This document shows, piece after piece, positions 40,958-47,660 of a DNA stretch of 64,000 nt. This stretch comes from JAGOEY01 sp017997515 (GTDB taxonomy: Bacteria; Pseudomonadota; Gammaproteobacteria; Burkholderiales; Burkholderiaceae_C). The position numbers and the translations under genes were made by a program. The notes beneath the pieces were generated by a model. The model saw nothing but the letters and a program-made list of their open reading frames with translations, had not been told where the DNA came from and searched no databases. How positions within the stretch are numbered: position 1 is the stretch's first letter; each line of letters opens with the position of its first letter. Where the stretch lies: the NCBI GenBank assembly GCA_026314275.1, contig CP111109.1:2976001-3040000 (forward strand), written 5' to 3'.

Positions 40958-42034
40958 TGTCGCATCCCGGACGATTGTATAGACTCCAAGCGCTACCCCC
41001 TGTTCATGGCCCGCGATGTAATGCGCGTGCTGATTGAGCAACTTCAAGCCGAAGGAGCTACACCGTCATGATGATCGCCCTGCACAAGAGAGCCCGAACG
41101 ACCCCTGCCATCCGCGCCGAGATTGCCGCCAGCACTGAGAGCGCCAAAGCCTTGGCCTGCCGCTTTGGCGTAAGCGAAGCCACCATCTACAAATGGAAGT
41201 CACGCCAATCGGTGCAGGATCGCTCGCACACCGCACACCGTCTGCAAACCACACTGACTTCTGCACAAGAAACCATCGTGGTACATCTGCGACGCACCCT
41301 GTTACTGCCACTGGATGACTTGCTGGCCGTGACCCGTGAGTTCCTTTGCCCCGATGTCTCTCGCTCAGGGCTGGACCGGTGTTTGCGCAGGCATGGTGTG
41401 GGCAACCTCCATGCCCTCAAGCCTGCAACACCCCAGGAGCCTCACAAGGCCTTCAAGAGCTATGAGCCGGGCTACTTGCACATGGATGTCAAATACCTGC
41501 CCCAGATGCAGGATGAGACCAAGCGGCGCTACCTGTTCGTGGCCATTGACCGGGCCACGCGCTGGGTGTTTGTGGCGATCAAGAAGGACAAGACAGCTGC
41601 CAGTGCGGGCAGTTTCTTGAAAGCGTTGCACAAGGCGTGCCCGCTCAAGATCGTCAAGTTATTGACGGACAACGGCAAGGAGTTCACAGACCGGCTGTTT
41701 GCCAGCCGTGAGCGTGCACCCAGTGGCAATCACGAGTTTGACCAGCTGTGCCAGGAGTTGGGCATTGAGCACCGCCTGACCAGACCGAGAACGCCCAAGA
41801 CCAACGGCATGGTTGAGCGCTTCAATGGCCGAATCAGCGATGTGCTAAAGACCAACCGCTTCAATAGTGCACTGGATCTGGAGGAGACCTTGCTGCGCTA
41901 TGTGGCGCTGTACAACCACCAGTTACCCCAGTCGGCTTTGCAAAGCAAAACCCCAATGCAGGCTATGAAGGGCTGGTACGATTCTCAGCCAAGCCTGTTT
42001 CATAAGCGTCCTTATGATCGTCCGGGATGCGACA
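40958..42034 (+). mobile_element. IS481-type insertion sequence (1077 bp)
   Basis: 18-bp perfect inverted ends TGTCGCATCCCGGACGAT, beginning TGT and ending ACA as in IS481. A 6-bp target duplication GATAGC lies at 40952-40957 and 42035-42040. It is more GC-rich than the element it entered. Confidence 0.93.
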
Positions 42035-42039
42035 GATAG
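41068..42039 (+). CDS. IS481-family transposase
   Basis: 323 residues. An N-terminal helix-turn-helix (ALACRFGVSEATIYKWKSRQ) is followed by a DDE integrase core: HMDVKYLPQMQDETKRRYLF (first Asp), LLTDNGKEFTDR (second Asp) and RPRTPKTNGMVERFNGRISD (Glu). The stop codon (TAG, 42037-42039) lies in the target duplication, not in the IS, so the last codon is context-dependent. Appears intact. Confidence 0.93.
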   Translation: MMIALHKRARTTPAIRAEIAASTESAKALACRFGVSEATIYKWKSRQSVQDRSHTAHRLQTTLTSAQETIVVHLRRTLLLPLDDLLAVTREFLCPDVSRSGLDRCLRRHGVGNLHALKPATPQEPHKAFKSYEPGYLHMDVKYLPQMQDETKRRYLFVAIDRATRWVFVAIKKDKTAASAGSFLKALHKACPLKIVKLLTDNGKEFTDRLFASRERAPSGNHEFDQLCQELGIEHRLTRPRTPKTNGMVERFNGRISDVLKTNRFNSALDLEETLLRYVALYNHQLPQSALQSKTPMQAMKGWYDSQPSLFHKRPYDRPGCDR

Positions 42040-42109
42040 CAATGGAGAGCACCAGCTAAATACTTGGATCAGCACAGGTGCAACCCTTGCCCTTGAACGC
42101 TTGGCATTT

Positions 42110-42124
42110 CGTTACGGAGTAACG
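42110..42124. promoter_or_regulatory. Third palindrome CGTTACGGAGTAACG, inside the split gene
   Basis: Matches the operator-like repeats at 40839 and 40865 except for the centre. It encodes RYGV in the gene's own frame. Confidence 0.65.
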
Positions 42125-42237
42125 AAAAAGGAAGTATTGGAAAAACTCATCAAGAATGAGGATGGAAAGATTTTGGCTATGCTTGAACTTGATAGCCAAG
42201 AATGGAATGACTACCAAAACCCATCTAAAAAAACTAT

Positions 42238-42252
42238 CGTTACTGAGTAACG
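42238..42252. promoter_or_regulatory. Fourth palindrome CGTTACTGAGTAACG, over the stop codon
   Basis: Identical to the copy at 40839-40853. The TAA stop of the split gene lies inside it. Confidence 0.7.
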
Positions 42253-42384
42253 AAATTGTTTTAATGCGTGCTAAGGTGGCTCTGCTACCAATGGTATCGT
42301 CTGTGGTAGCAGGTTTTTTCTCTAACCCGCTACTAAGTCTTTGATTTAATTGGTGTTTTTGCTGGATGGGTGCTGTTTTTGATC
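42253..42384. other. Right end of the tRNA-Asp element, no gene seen
   Basis: About 130 bp between the last palindrome and attR. GTAGC occurs several times here and near the left end (38252-38270), possibly integrase arm sites. No gene is apparent. Confidence 0.35.
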
Positions 42385-42417
42385 AGTCCCGTCCGCTCCG
42401 CCAGTACAAGAAAAGCC
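42385..42417 (+). repeat. attR of the tRNA-Asp element
   Basis: Direct repeat of 38176-38208 (32/33), the tRNA-Asp 3' end plus downstream bases. It marks the end of the element. Confidence 0.93.
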
Positions 42418-42446
42418 CTGCAAACCTTTGGTTTGCAGGGCTTTTT
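42411..42446 (+). terminator. Native terminator of the tRNA cluster, displaced by the element
   Basis: AAAAGCCCTGCAAAC-CTTT-GGTTTGCAGGGCTTTTT. It now lies 4.2 kb from tRNA-Asp. The next 110 bp up to 42559 hold no gene I can support. Confidence 0.85.
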
Positions 42447-42559
42447 GCTTTGCTGCTGTGGCTCCATATGACGGACTCCTGCTGGTTGTTTTCATCACAA
42501 GTGCAACACAGCGAAGGAGTCCAGTATCTTTTGGCGCACAAGGCCCATCAGGCCTATTT

Positions 42560-43318
42560 TTAACGTGGTGCGAGCCGGATGGCGCCGTCGAGGCGGATCA
42601 CTTCGCCGTTCAACATGTCGTTTTCGATAATGTGTTTCGCCAGCTTGGCATAGTCTGCCGGGGTTCCCAGGCGGGACGGGAAGGGCACACCGGCTGCCAG
42701 CGCATCCTGCACTTCCTGCGGCATGCCGAACAACATGGGCGTGCCAAAAATTCCAGGGGCGATGGTCATGTTGCGAATGCCGTTGCGTGCAAGGTCCCGC
42801 GCGATGGGCAGCGTCATTCCCACCACACCACCTTTGGATGCCGCATACGCGGCTTGGCCGATCTGCCCGTCATAGGCTGCTACTGAAGCCGTGGAAATCA
42901 GCACGCCACGCTCGCCGGTGGATTCCGGTTCGTTCTTCGCCATGGCTTCGGCGGCAAGCCGGATCATGTTGAAGCTGCCGATGAGATTCACGGTGATGGT
43001 TTTGCTGAAAATCGACAGCGCATGGGCCCCATTTTTGCCGACTGTTTTTTCGGCGGGAGCGATACCAGCGCAGTTCACCAGACCCACAAGTTTGCCCTGT
43101 GCGACAGCCTTGGCAACCACGGCCTTGGCATCTGACTCCTGGCTCACGTCACATTGGACGAAGCTGCCACCAATTTCACGGGCAACCGTTTCGCCCAGCT
43201 CCTGCTGCATGTCTGCCACCACCACATGGGCACCATGGGCCGCCAGCATACGTGCCGTGCCCTCACCCAGGCCGGATGCACCACCGGTGACGATAAATAC
43301 CTTGCCTTGAATTTCCAC
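42560..43318 (-). CDS. Short-chain dehydrogenase, 3-hydroxyacyl-CoA dehydrogenase type II-like
   Basis: 252 residues from a GTG start with AGGAGA before it. NAD(P) motif TGGASGLGEG near residue 11, NAG-like VNCAGIAP, and catalytic Ser in LISTASVAAYDG with YAASKGG (Tyr, Lys). The sequence resembles the HSD17B10-type 3-hydroxyacyl-CoA dehydrogenases of fatty-acid or branched-chain degradation (motif APGIFGTPML). A perfect 20-bp palindrome lies just upstream and probably controls it. Confidence 0.88.
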   Translation of the reverse strand: MEIQGKVFIVTGGASGLGEGTARMLAAHGAHVVVADMQQELGETVAREIGGSFVQCDVSQESDAKAVVAKAVAQGKLVGLVNCAGIAPAEKTVGKNGAHALSIFSKTITVNLIGSFNMIRLAAEAMAKNEPESTGERGVLISTASVAAYDGQIGQAAYAASKGGVVGMTLPIARDLARNGIRNMTIAPGIFGTPMLFGMPQEVQDALAAGVPFPSRLGTPADYAKLAKHIIENDMLNGEVIRLDGAIRLAPR

Positions 43319-43333
43319 GCTGATCTCCTGTTG

Positions 43334-43353
43334 TGACGTTTACGTAAACGTCA
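43334..43353. promoter_or_regulatory. Perfect 20-bp palindrome upstream of the SDR gene
   Basis: TGACGTTTACGTAAACGTCA, 15 bp before the GTG start, where it would overlap the promoter or 5' leader. Similar CGTTTACGTAAACG-type sites are known for regulators of acyl-CoA/branched-chain amino-acid catabolism (for example MerR-type LiuR). The regulator is not in this window, so that link is inference. Confidence 0.7.
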
Positions 43354-43383
43354 AATTATGGAGGCATTTGACTTACCCATGAA

Positions 43384-43408
43384 AAAAGCCCGGACGAACC
43401 GGGCTTTG
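43384..43408 (-). terminator. Terminator of the iron-type binding protein gene
   Basis: AAAGCCCGG-ACGAA-CCGGGCTTT; on the minus strand it is followed by a T run. Confidence 0.85.
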
Positions 43409-43431
43409 AAGAGGGGTTGGGTGCCCCGTGT

Positions 43432-44478
43432 TTATTTGAAACCTACGCGGTCCAGCATCTGCTGCACCTTGCCTTGGTTGGCACCGATGGTGCCCACAGG
43501 AATGGTTTCGCTCTTGAACGGGTTGCCAGAGGTCATGGCCTTGAGTGCAGGGTTGTCAGTGGTCACACCCTTGGCGACAGGCCATTCATTGTTGCCGTTG
43601 GCAAAGTGGTTCTGGGCTTCGGGGCTGGCCAGGTATTCCAGGAACTTCACCGCATTGGCCTGGTTCTTGGCGTTTTTGGCAACAGCACCACCCGCTACGT
43701 TCAGATGGGTTCCCCAGCTGTTCTGGTTCGGGAAGACAACGGCCACGCGGTCGGTCACGGTGCGGTCTTCCGGCTTGTCAGAGCGCATCAGACGGGCGAA
43801 GTAGTAGCTGTTCGTCACAGCGATCTGGCATTCACCCGACGCGATGCCCCGGATCTGGTCGGTGTCGCCGCCTTTGGGGGCGCGTGCGAGGTTGGCCACC
43901 ACACCTTTGAGCCATTCTTCGGCCTTGGCTTCACCCATGTGTTCCGTCACGGCACCGAACAGGCTCAGGTTGTAAGGGTGTGAGCCGGAGCGGATGCAGA
44001 TCCTGCCTTTGTTCTTGGGGTCGGCCAGCTTTTCGTAGCTGTCCACGTCTTCCGCCTTCACCTTGGCCTTGTCATAGGCAATAACTCGTGCACGGGTAGA
44101 AAACCCAAACCAGGGAATGCCGCCATCGGCCGTGGGGTTGCCCCGCAGATTGGAAGGGATGGCGTCGTTCAGCACCTTCGATTTGGTGGGCTGGAACAAG
44201 CCATCTGCCTCACCACGGTACAGACGTGCTGCATCCACCAGCAAAATGACGTCAGCGGGAGAGGCTGTACCTTCTGCCTTGAGACGGGCCAGAATGCCGG
44301 CATCATCTCCGTCCACGCGGTTGACCTTGATCCCCGTGGTTTTGGTGAAGTTGTTGTACAGCGCTTCGTCGGTGGCGTAATGGCGTGCGGAGTACAGGTT
44401 GACAACCTGGTCTTGCGCAGAGGCTGCACCGGCGACAAGCAGCAGGGTGCACGCCACGGTATTCAATTTTTTCAACAT
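43432..44478 (-). CDS. Periplasmic Fe(3+)-type ABC transporter binding protein
   Basis: 348 residues from ATG 44478, with signal peptide MLKKLNTVACTLLLVAGAAS. It follows the FbpA/AfuA layout: VVNLYSARHYATDEALYNNF, ILLVDAARLYRGEADGLFQP, then NSYYFARLMRS carrying the paired Tyr that binds ferric iron in this family. The permease and ATPase genes are not next to it here. The long open frame continuing upstream runs antisense through the patatin gene and is rejected. Confidence 0.9.
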   Translation of the reverse strand: MLKKLNTVACTLLLVAGAASAQDQVVNLYSARHYATDEALYNNFTKTTGIKVNRVDGDDAGILARLKAEGTASPADVILLVDAARLYRGEADGLFQPTKSKVLNDAIPSNLRGNPTADGGIPWFGFSTRARVIAYDKAKVKAEDVDSYEKLADPKNKGRICIRSGSHPYNLSLFGAVTEHMGEAKAEEWLKGVVANLARAPKGGDTDQIRGIASGECQIAVTNSYYFARLMRSDKPEDRTVTDRVAVVFPNQNSWGTHLNVAGGAVAKNAKNQANAVKFLEYLASPEAQNHFANGNNEWPVAKGVTTDNPALKAMTSGNPFKSETIPVGTIGANQGKVQQMLDRVGFK

Positions 44479-44514
44479 GTGCGGGTATCCCGATAGATTA
44501 ATGGTGGAAACGGC

Positions 44515-45450
44515 GTGATAGTAGAGAAAACGCGAATCGTTCGCAATAAAGTCCCTGCATGTTTCCCATGCATTCTGGTGGGTGTTCTGGCTGTGGTAAT
44601 GGTGGGGTGCAGCTCCGGTCCCGCCCCAGCGCCTGCACCGGTTCAACCCCCAGTTCCAGTGGTTGCCAAGGCCGCTCCCAAAATCGGCCTGGCTTTGGGA
44701 GGCGGAGCTGCACGCGGTTTTGCCCATGTGGGTGTTATCCAGGTGCTGGAAGAGGCGGGTATTCGCCCTGATCTGGTGGTGGGCACCTCGGCAGGCAGTT
44801 TGGTGGCTTCGCTGTATGCGAGTGGACGCACCGGTGCCCAGCTTCAGCAAGTGGCGGAGTCGTTGGAAGAAGCCGCGCTGACCGACTGGACACTGCCCAT
44901 TTTCAGCCGGGGTATGTTGCGTGGTGAAGCGCTGGCCCGGTATGTCAATGGGCTGGTGGACAACAAACTGATTGAAAACATGCCACGTCCGCTGGGTATT
45001 GTGGCGACCGATCTGGGCACAGGGCAGGGCGTGCTGTTCAGCCGTGGCAGCACGGGCACCGCCGTGCGGGCTTCCAGTGCTGTGCCGTCGGTATTTCAGC
45101 CTGTCAGTATCGGCGGGCGGGACTATGTGGATGGCGGACTGGTGTCGCCCGTGCCGGTGCGTTATGCACGCCAGATGGGTGCGGACGTGGTGATTGCCGT
45201 GGACATATCGAGCCCTCCGGAAGGCAACCCTGCAGGGGACTCCCTGCAAATCTTGCTGCAGACGTTTGCGATCATGGCCAAGAGCATCAACACATTGGAG
45301 CTGCGTGATGCAGACGTCGTGGTGCGCCCCGCATTGGCGGGTGTCAAAAGCGCCGACTTCACCGCCAAGCGCCGTGCCATTGAAGCGGGCAGGGCGGCAA
45401 TGCAGCAGGCGTTGCCACAGCTGCGGGCTGCTTTGGCCGCACAGATGTGA
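44515..45450 (+). CDS. Patatin-like phospholipase lipoprotein (RssA-like)
   Basis: 311 residues from GTG 44515. Lipobox-like LAVVMVGCSSG places Cys near residue 32, followed by a Pro/Ala/Val linker. The patatin dyad is complete: oxyanion GGGAARGFAHVG, nucleophile GTSAGS (about residue 92) and YVDGGLVSPVP (Asp about residue 206). Such enzymes cleave acyl esters of lipids; the target is unknown. Divergent from the iron-binding-protein gene with 36 bp between starts. Confidence 0.88.
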   Translation: MIVEKTRIVRNKVPACFPCILVGVLAVVMVGCSSGPAPAPAPVQPPVPVVAKAAPKIGLALGGGAARGFAHVGVIQVLEEAGIRPDLVVGTSAGSLVASLYASGRTGAQLQQVAESLEEAALTDWTLPIFSRGMLRGEALARYVNGLVDNKLIENMPRPLGIVATDLGTGQGVLFSRGSTGTAVRASSAVPSVFQPVSIGGRDYVDGGLVSPVPVRYARQMGADVVIAVDISSPPEGNPAGDSLQILLQTFAIMAKSINTLELRDADVVVRPALAGVKSADFTAKRRAIEAGRAAMQQALPQLRAALAAQM

Positions 45451-45465
45451 AGGCGCACAGGCAAA

Positions 45466-45494
45466 AAAAAGCCTGGTCAACGACCAGGCTTTTT
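45466..45494. terminator. Bidirectional terminator between the patatin and phasin genes
   Basis: AAAAAGCCTGGT-CAACG-ACCAGGCTTTTT between convergent genes. Confidence 0.88.
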
Positions 45495-45528
45495 GGAGCG
45501 GGATGCGCAATCAAGCGCATCTGCCAAA

Positions 45529-46077
45529 TTAACGCTTCTTGGCGGTAACGGTCTTGGCGGCGCTCACTGCGCTGTCAGAGGCGGCAGCGAAGTTGGCTTC
45601 AGCGACGTCGGTGGCTTGCTTGACAGCCTTTTGCACGGATTCGATGGCGTTGTTGGCGGCAGCGACGCTGCTCTTGAACAGGGCCACAGCGGTTTCGGAA
45701 CCGGCGGGGGCGTTCTTGGCGGCGTTGTCCACCAGGTTCGCAAAAGTCTTTTGCGTTTCGGCAGCCTTGGCTTCAGCAGCCTTGTTGAATTCAGCGCCGG
45801 TGCTGGATGCGATGTCGTACAGGTGACGGCTGTAAGCAGCGGTCTTTTCGGCCAGGGGTTGCAGCACGCTGGCTTGCAGTGCCAGCAGTTCCTGGGCGTC
45901 CTTGACGCTCAACACGGCTTGCGTGTGGGCAGCGGCTTCGCTCAGGGCGGCGCGCGATGCGGTGATGTTCAGTTCAACCAGCTTTTCCACGCCTTCGAAA
46001 GCCTTGTTGGTCAGACCAAACAGGGTTTCCAGAGCGGCTTTTTGGGAAGCAACGATTTGTTCAGCGGTAAGAGACAT
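45529..46077 (-). CDS. phaP: Phasin (polyhydroxyalkanoate granule protein)
   Basis: 182 residues, almost entirely helical: MSLTAEQIVASQKAALETLF at the start, a long Ala-rich coiled middle (NITASRAALSEAAAHTQAVL), and a basic end (KTVTAKKR). This is the PhaP-type phasin layout; phasins coat polyhydroxyalkanoate granules. Start ATG 46077 fits the family (the longer frame adds MEYQ). Two copies of GTTGCAGTGCAGCA upstream suggest control by a PhaR-type repressor. Confidence 0.92.
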   Translation of the reverse strand: MSLTAEQIVASQKAALETLFGLTNKAFEGVEKLVELNITASRAALSEAAAHTQAVLSVKDAQELLALQASVLQPLAEKTAAYSRHLYDIASSTGAEFNKAAEAKAAETQKTFANLVDNAAKNAPAGSETAVALFKSSVAAANNAIESVQKAVKQATDVAEANFAAASDSAVSAAKTVTAKKR

Positions 46078-46139
46078 TTGATACTCCAAAAGTTAAAGGT
46101 AAACAAAACTACGTCTGCGCCGGTTCCCTGAGCCGTTTA

Positions 46140-46214
46140 TGTTGCAGTGCAGCATGGCTCGAAGTATAGGCACTTCATGCACCAATGCAAGACATTTTTG
46201 TTGCAGTGCAGCAA
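46140..46214. promoter_or_regulatory. Two TGC-rich repeats upstream of the phasin gene
   Basis: TGTTGCAGTGCAGCA at 46140-46154 and TTGCAGTGCAGCA with flanking TG at 46199-46213, same orientation, about 59 bp apart. PhaR repressors bind TGC/GCA-rich sites at phasin promoters, so these are probable PhaR operators. PhaR itself is not in this window. Confidence 0.65.
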
Positions 46215-46373
46215 TTTAGGGTGAATTTCCTAATTGGCGCAGGGAGGCAAGGTGGTCCTGCTTCACGTGTGTTGCTATAGGTATTCGGTATGACTTCCAT
46301 TGGGTGACTTGCAGCACAAAGCGCTATCACAGGTGACAGGTCAAACGCACCTGCGCTGGCAAAATCATTGGCC

Positions 46374-46844
46374 ATGCACCCAACCCACTCCACAGCAGCC
46401 AGTCCAACTGCGTCTGGTCGGCCAACACCACTGGCCCGTGACCATTACAGGGTCTTCCAGTCCATCAGCTCCCGCTGGGCCGACAACGATGTGTATGGCC
46501 ATGTCAACAATGTTGTGTACTACAGCTGGTTTGACACCGCAGTGAACAGCCACCTGATCCAACAAGGCGCGCTGGATATCCACGCCGGCGAGACCATTGG
46601 GCTGGTGGTCGAGACGCAATGCCATTATTTCGCCCCGCTCGCTTTCCCCCAGACGGTGGAAGCCGGCATTCGGGTTGCGCGTTTGGGCGGGTCAAGTGTG
46701 CGTTATGAAGTGGGGCTGTTTGCGCAAGGTGAGCCCCTGACCGCTGCGCACGGCCACTTCGTCCATGTCTATGTGGACCGGCACACACGCCGCCCTGTGG
46801 TGTTGCCCGCAAAGTTACGCAGCGTTCTGGAAGTCCTGGTGTGA
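46374..46844 (+). CDS. Acyl-CoA thioesterase, 4-hydroxybenzoyl-CoA thioesterase-like
   Basis: 156 residues from ATG 46374. Hot-dog fold with SRWADNDVYGHVNNVVYYSW, the HBT/YbgC-type active-site segment (Asp and the following His), then ETIGLVVETQCHYFAPLAFP. It hydrolyses some acyl-CoA; the substrate is not evident. Monocistronic, followed by a hairpin near 46881-46911. Confidence 0.88.
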   Translation: MHPTHSTAASPTASGRPTPLARDHYRVFQSISSRWADNDVYGHVNNVVYYSWFDTAVNSHLIQQGALDIHAGETIGLVVETQCHYFAPLAFPQTVEAGIRVARLGGSSVRYEVGLFAQGEPLTAAHGHFVHVYVDRHTRRPVVLPAKLRSVLEVLV

Positions 46845-46880
46845 AACATCTGGACGTTGACGGGGGCACATGAATAAAAA

Positions 46881-46911
46881 ATCCCGCTTGTGCAGCACTG
46901 CACAGCGGGAT
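46881..46911. terminator. Terminator between the thioesterase and repeat-protein genes
   Basis: ATCCCGCTTGTGCAG...CTGCACAGCGGGAT, a long stem; A run before it. Convergent genes on both sides. Confidence 0.75.
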
Positions 46912-46975
46912 AGGTGTTGATCAGGCGCCAGCCGTTGGAGCCATCTTGGAGCCCCAGCGGTCAGCACCTTTTAAA

Positions 46976-47563
46976 TTACATGCCGTATTTCGCTTTCGCG
47001 TCGGCAACACAGGTGTCCTTTGCATTACCTGCCAGTGCATCGCAACGTTCTTTGGCTGCGTCGTACTCCGCCTTGCGGGTGTCTGCCGTGACATCCTTGC
47101 GCACTTCGGCCACCTTGCTGGTTTTGTCGCCGCTGGTGGTTGCACTGGTCTGCCGGACCTTGGCCTCACCCAGAGCCGCTACGTGGGCCGCTTTCGCGTC
47201 CTTCACGCAAACGTCCTTGGCATTGCCCGCGAGGTCATCACACTTCTCCTTGGCTGTGTCGTACACCGCGTCGGCCCGGGTTTCGCGCAACTTGGCATCG
47301 GCCTTGGGGCTGGGTTTGTATTGAGATGCCAGGTCGGCCTTGGCAATCTTTTCCATACCTTTTGCTTCGGATGCACAAATGTCCTTGGCGTTTCCGCTCA
47401 GGCTTTGGCATTTGTCTTTGTTGGTTTTGTAGTCGGCCTCAATGCGTTTTTCTTGCGCCTTGTGTTCAGCGGAGGTCATCGCCATGGTGCTGGTTGCAAA
47501 ACCGCACGACAAAGCAATGGCAAGTGCGGCAAGTTGAGGGGCTTTAAAAGAGAGAGTTTTCAT
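46976..47563 (-). CDS. Periplasmic protein with three Cys-containing repeats
   Basis: 195 residues, signal peptide up to about TSTMAM (residue 29). Three repeats share the pattern C-x-x-L-x-G-N-A-K-D-x-C: KCQSLSGNAKDICASEAKG, KCDDLAGNAKDVCVKDAKA and RCDALAGNAKDTCVADAKAK. Each is preceded by a Lys-rich helix with a Tyr. Paired Cys in each repeat could form disulfides in the periplasm. The rest is Lys/Ala-rich helix. I do not recognise a function; related proteins are common and unnamed in this bacterial group. Confidence 0.8.
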   Translation of the reverse strand: MKTLSFKAPQLAALAIALSCGFATSTMAMTSAEHKAQEKRIEADYKTNKDKCQSLSGNAKDICASEAKGMEKIAKADLASQYKPSPKADAKLRETRADAVYDTAKEKCDDLAGNAKDVCVKDAKAAHVAALGEAKVRQTSATTSGDKTSKVAEVRKDVTADTRKAEYDAAKERCDALAGNAKDTCVADAKAKYGM

Positions 47564-47660
47564 TTTTTGATCCTGTGAAAAGTTGGGTTTTGTTCTGTGC
47601 AGCGCTGGAAAAAAGTGCTGGTTCAGGACTTTTCGAAGAAAAAGTCAGGGTTCTTGAGCC

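Larger units (their letters stand above)
40889..42250 (+). pseudogene. 92-residue DNA-binding-type protein gene split by an IS481-type element
   Basis: Joining 40889-40957 to 42041-42250 (removing the IS at 40958-42034 and one GATAGC duplication) restores 92 residues: MAKTNAERQKEYRKNRQVSG, then VDSNGEHQLNTWISTGATLA, LERLAFRYGVTKKEVLEKLI and a tail ending KKTIVTE. The basic N-terminus and the strand-helix-helix pattern LNTWISTGATLALERLAFRY suggest a ribbon-helix-helix-type regulator; that family call is tentative. The 3' fragment could still be read from ATG 42014 as a 78-residue protein. The gene is bracketed by palindromes. Confidence 0.8.

Noticed and set aside
44532..44544. GCGAATCGTTCGC palindrome near the patatin start as a Fur-type operator
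   Set aside because: It does not match the Fur consensus and lies within the probable coding region of the patatin gene.
43432..45510. A 692-codon minus-strand frame joining the iron-type binding protein with an upstream extension
   Set aside because: The extension is antisense to the patatin gene and precedes a normal signal peptide start at 44478.
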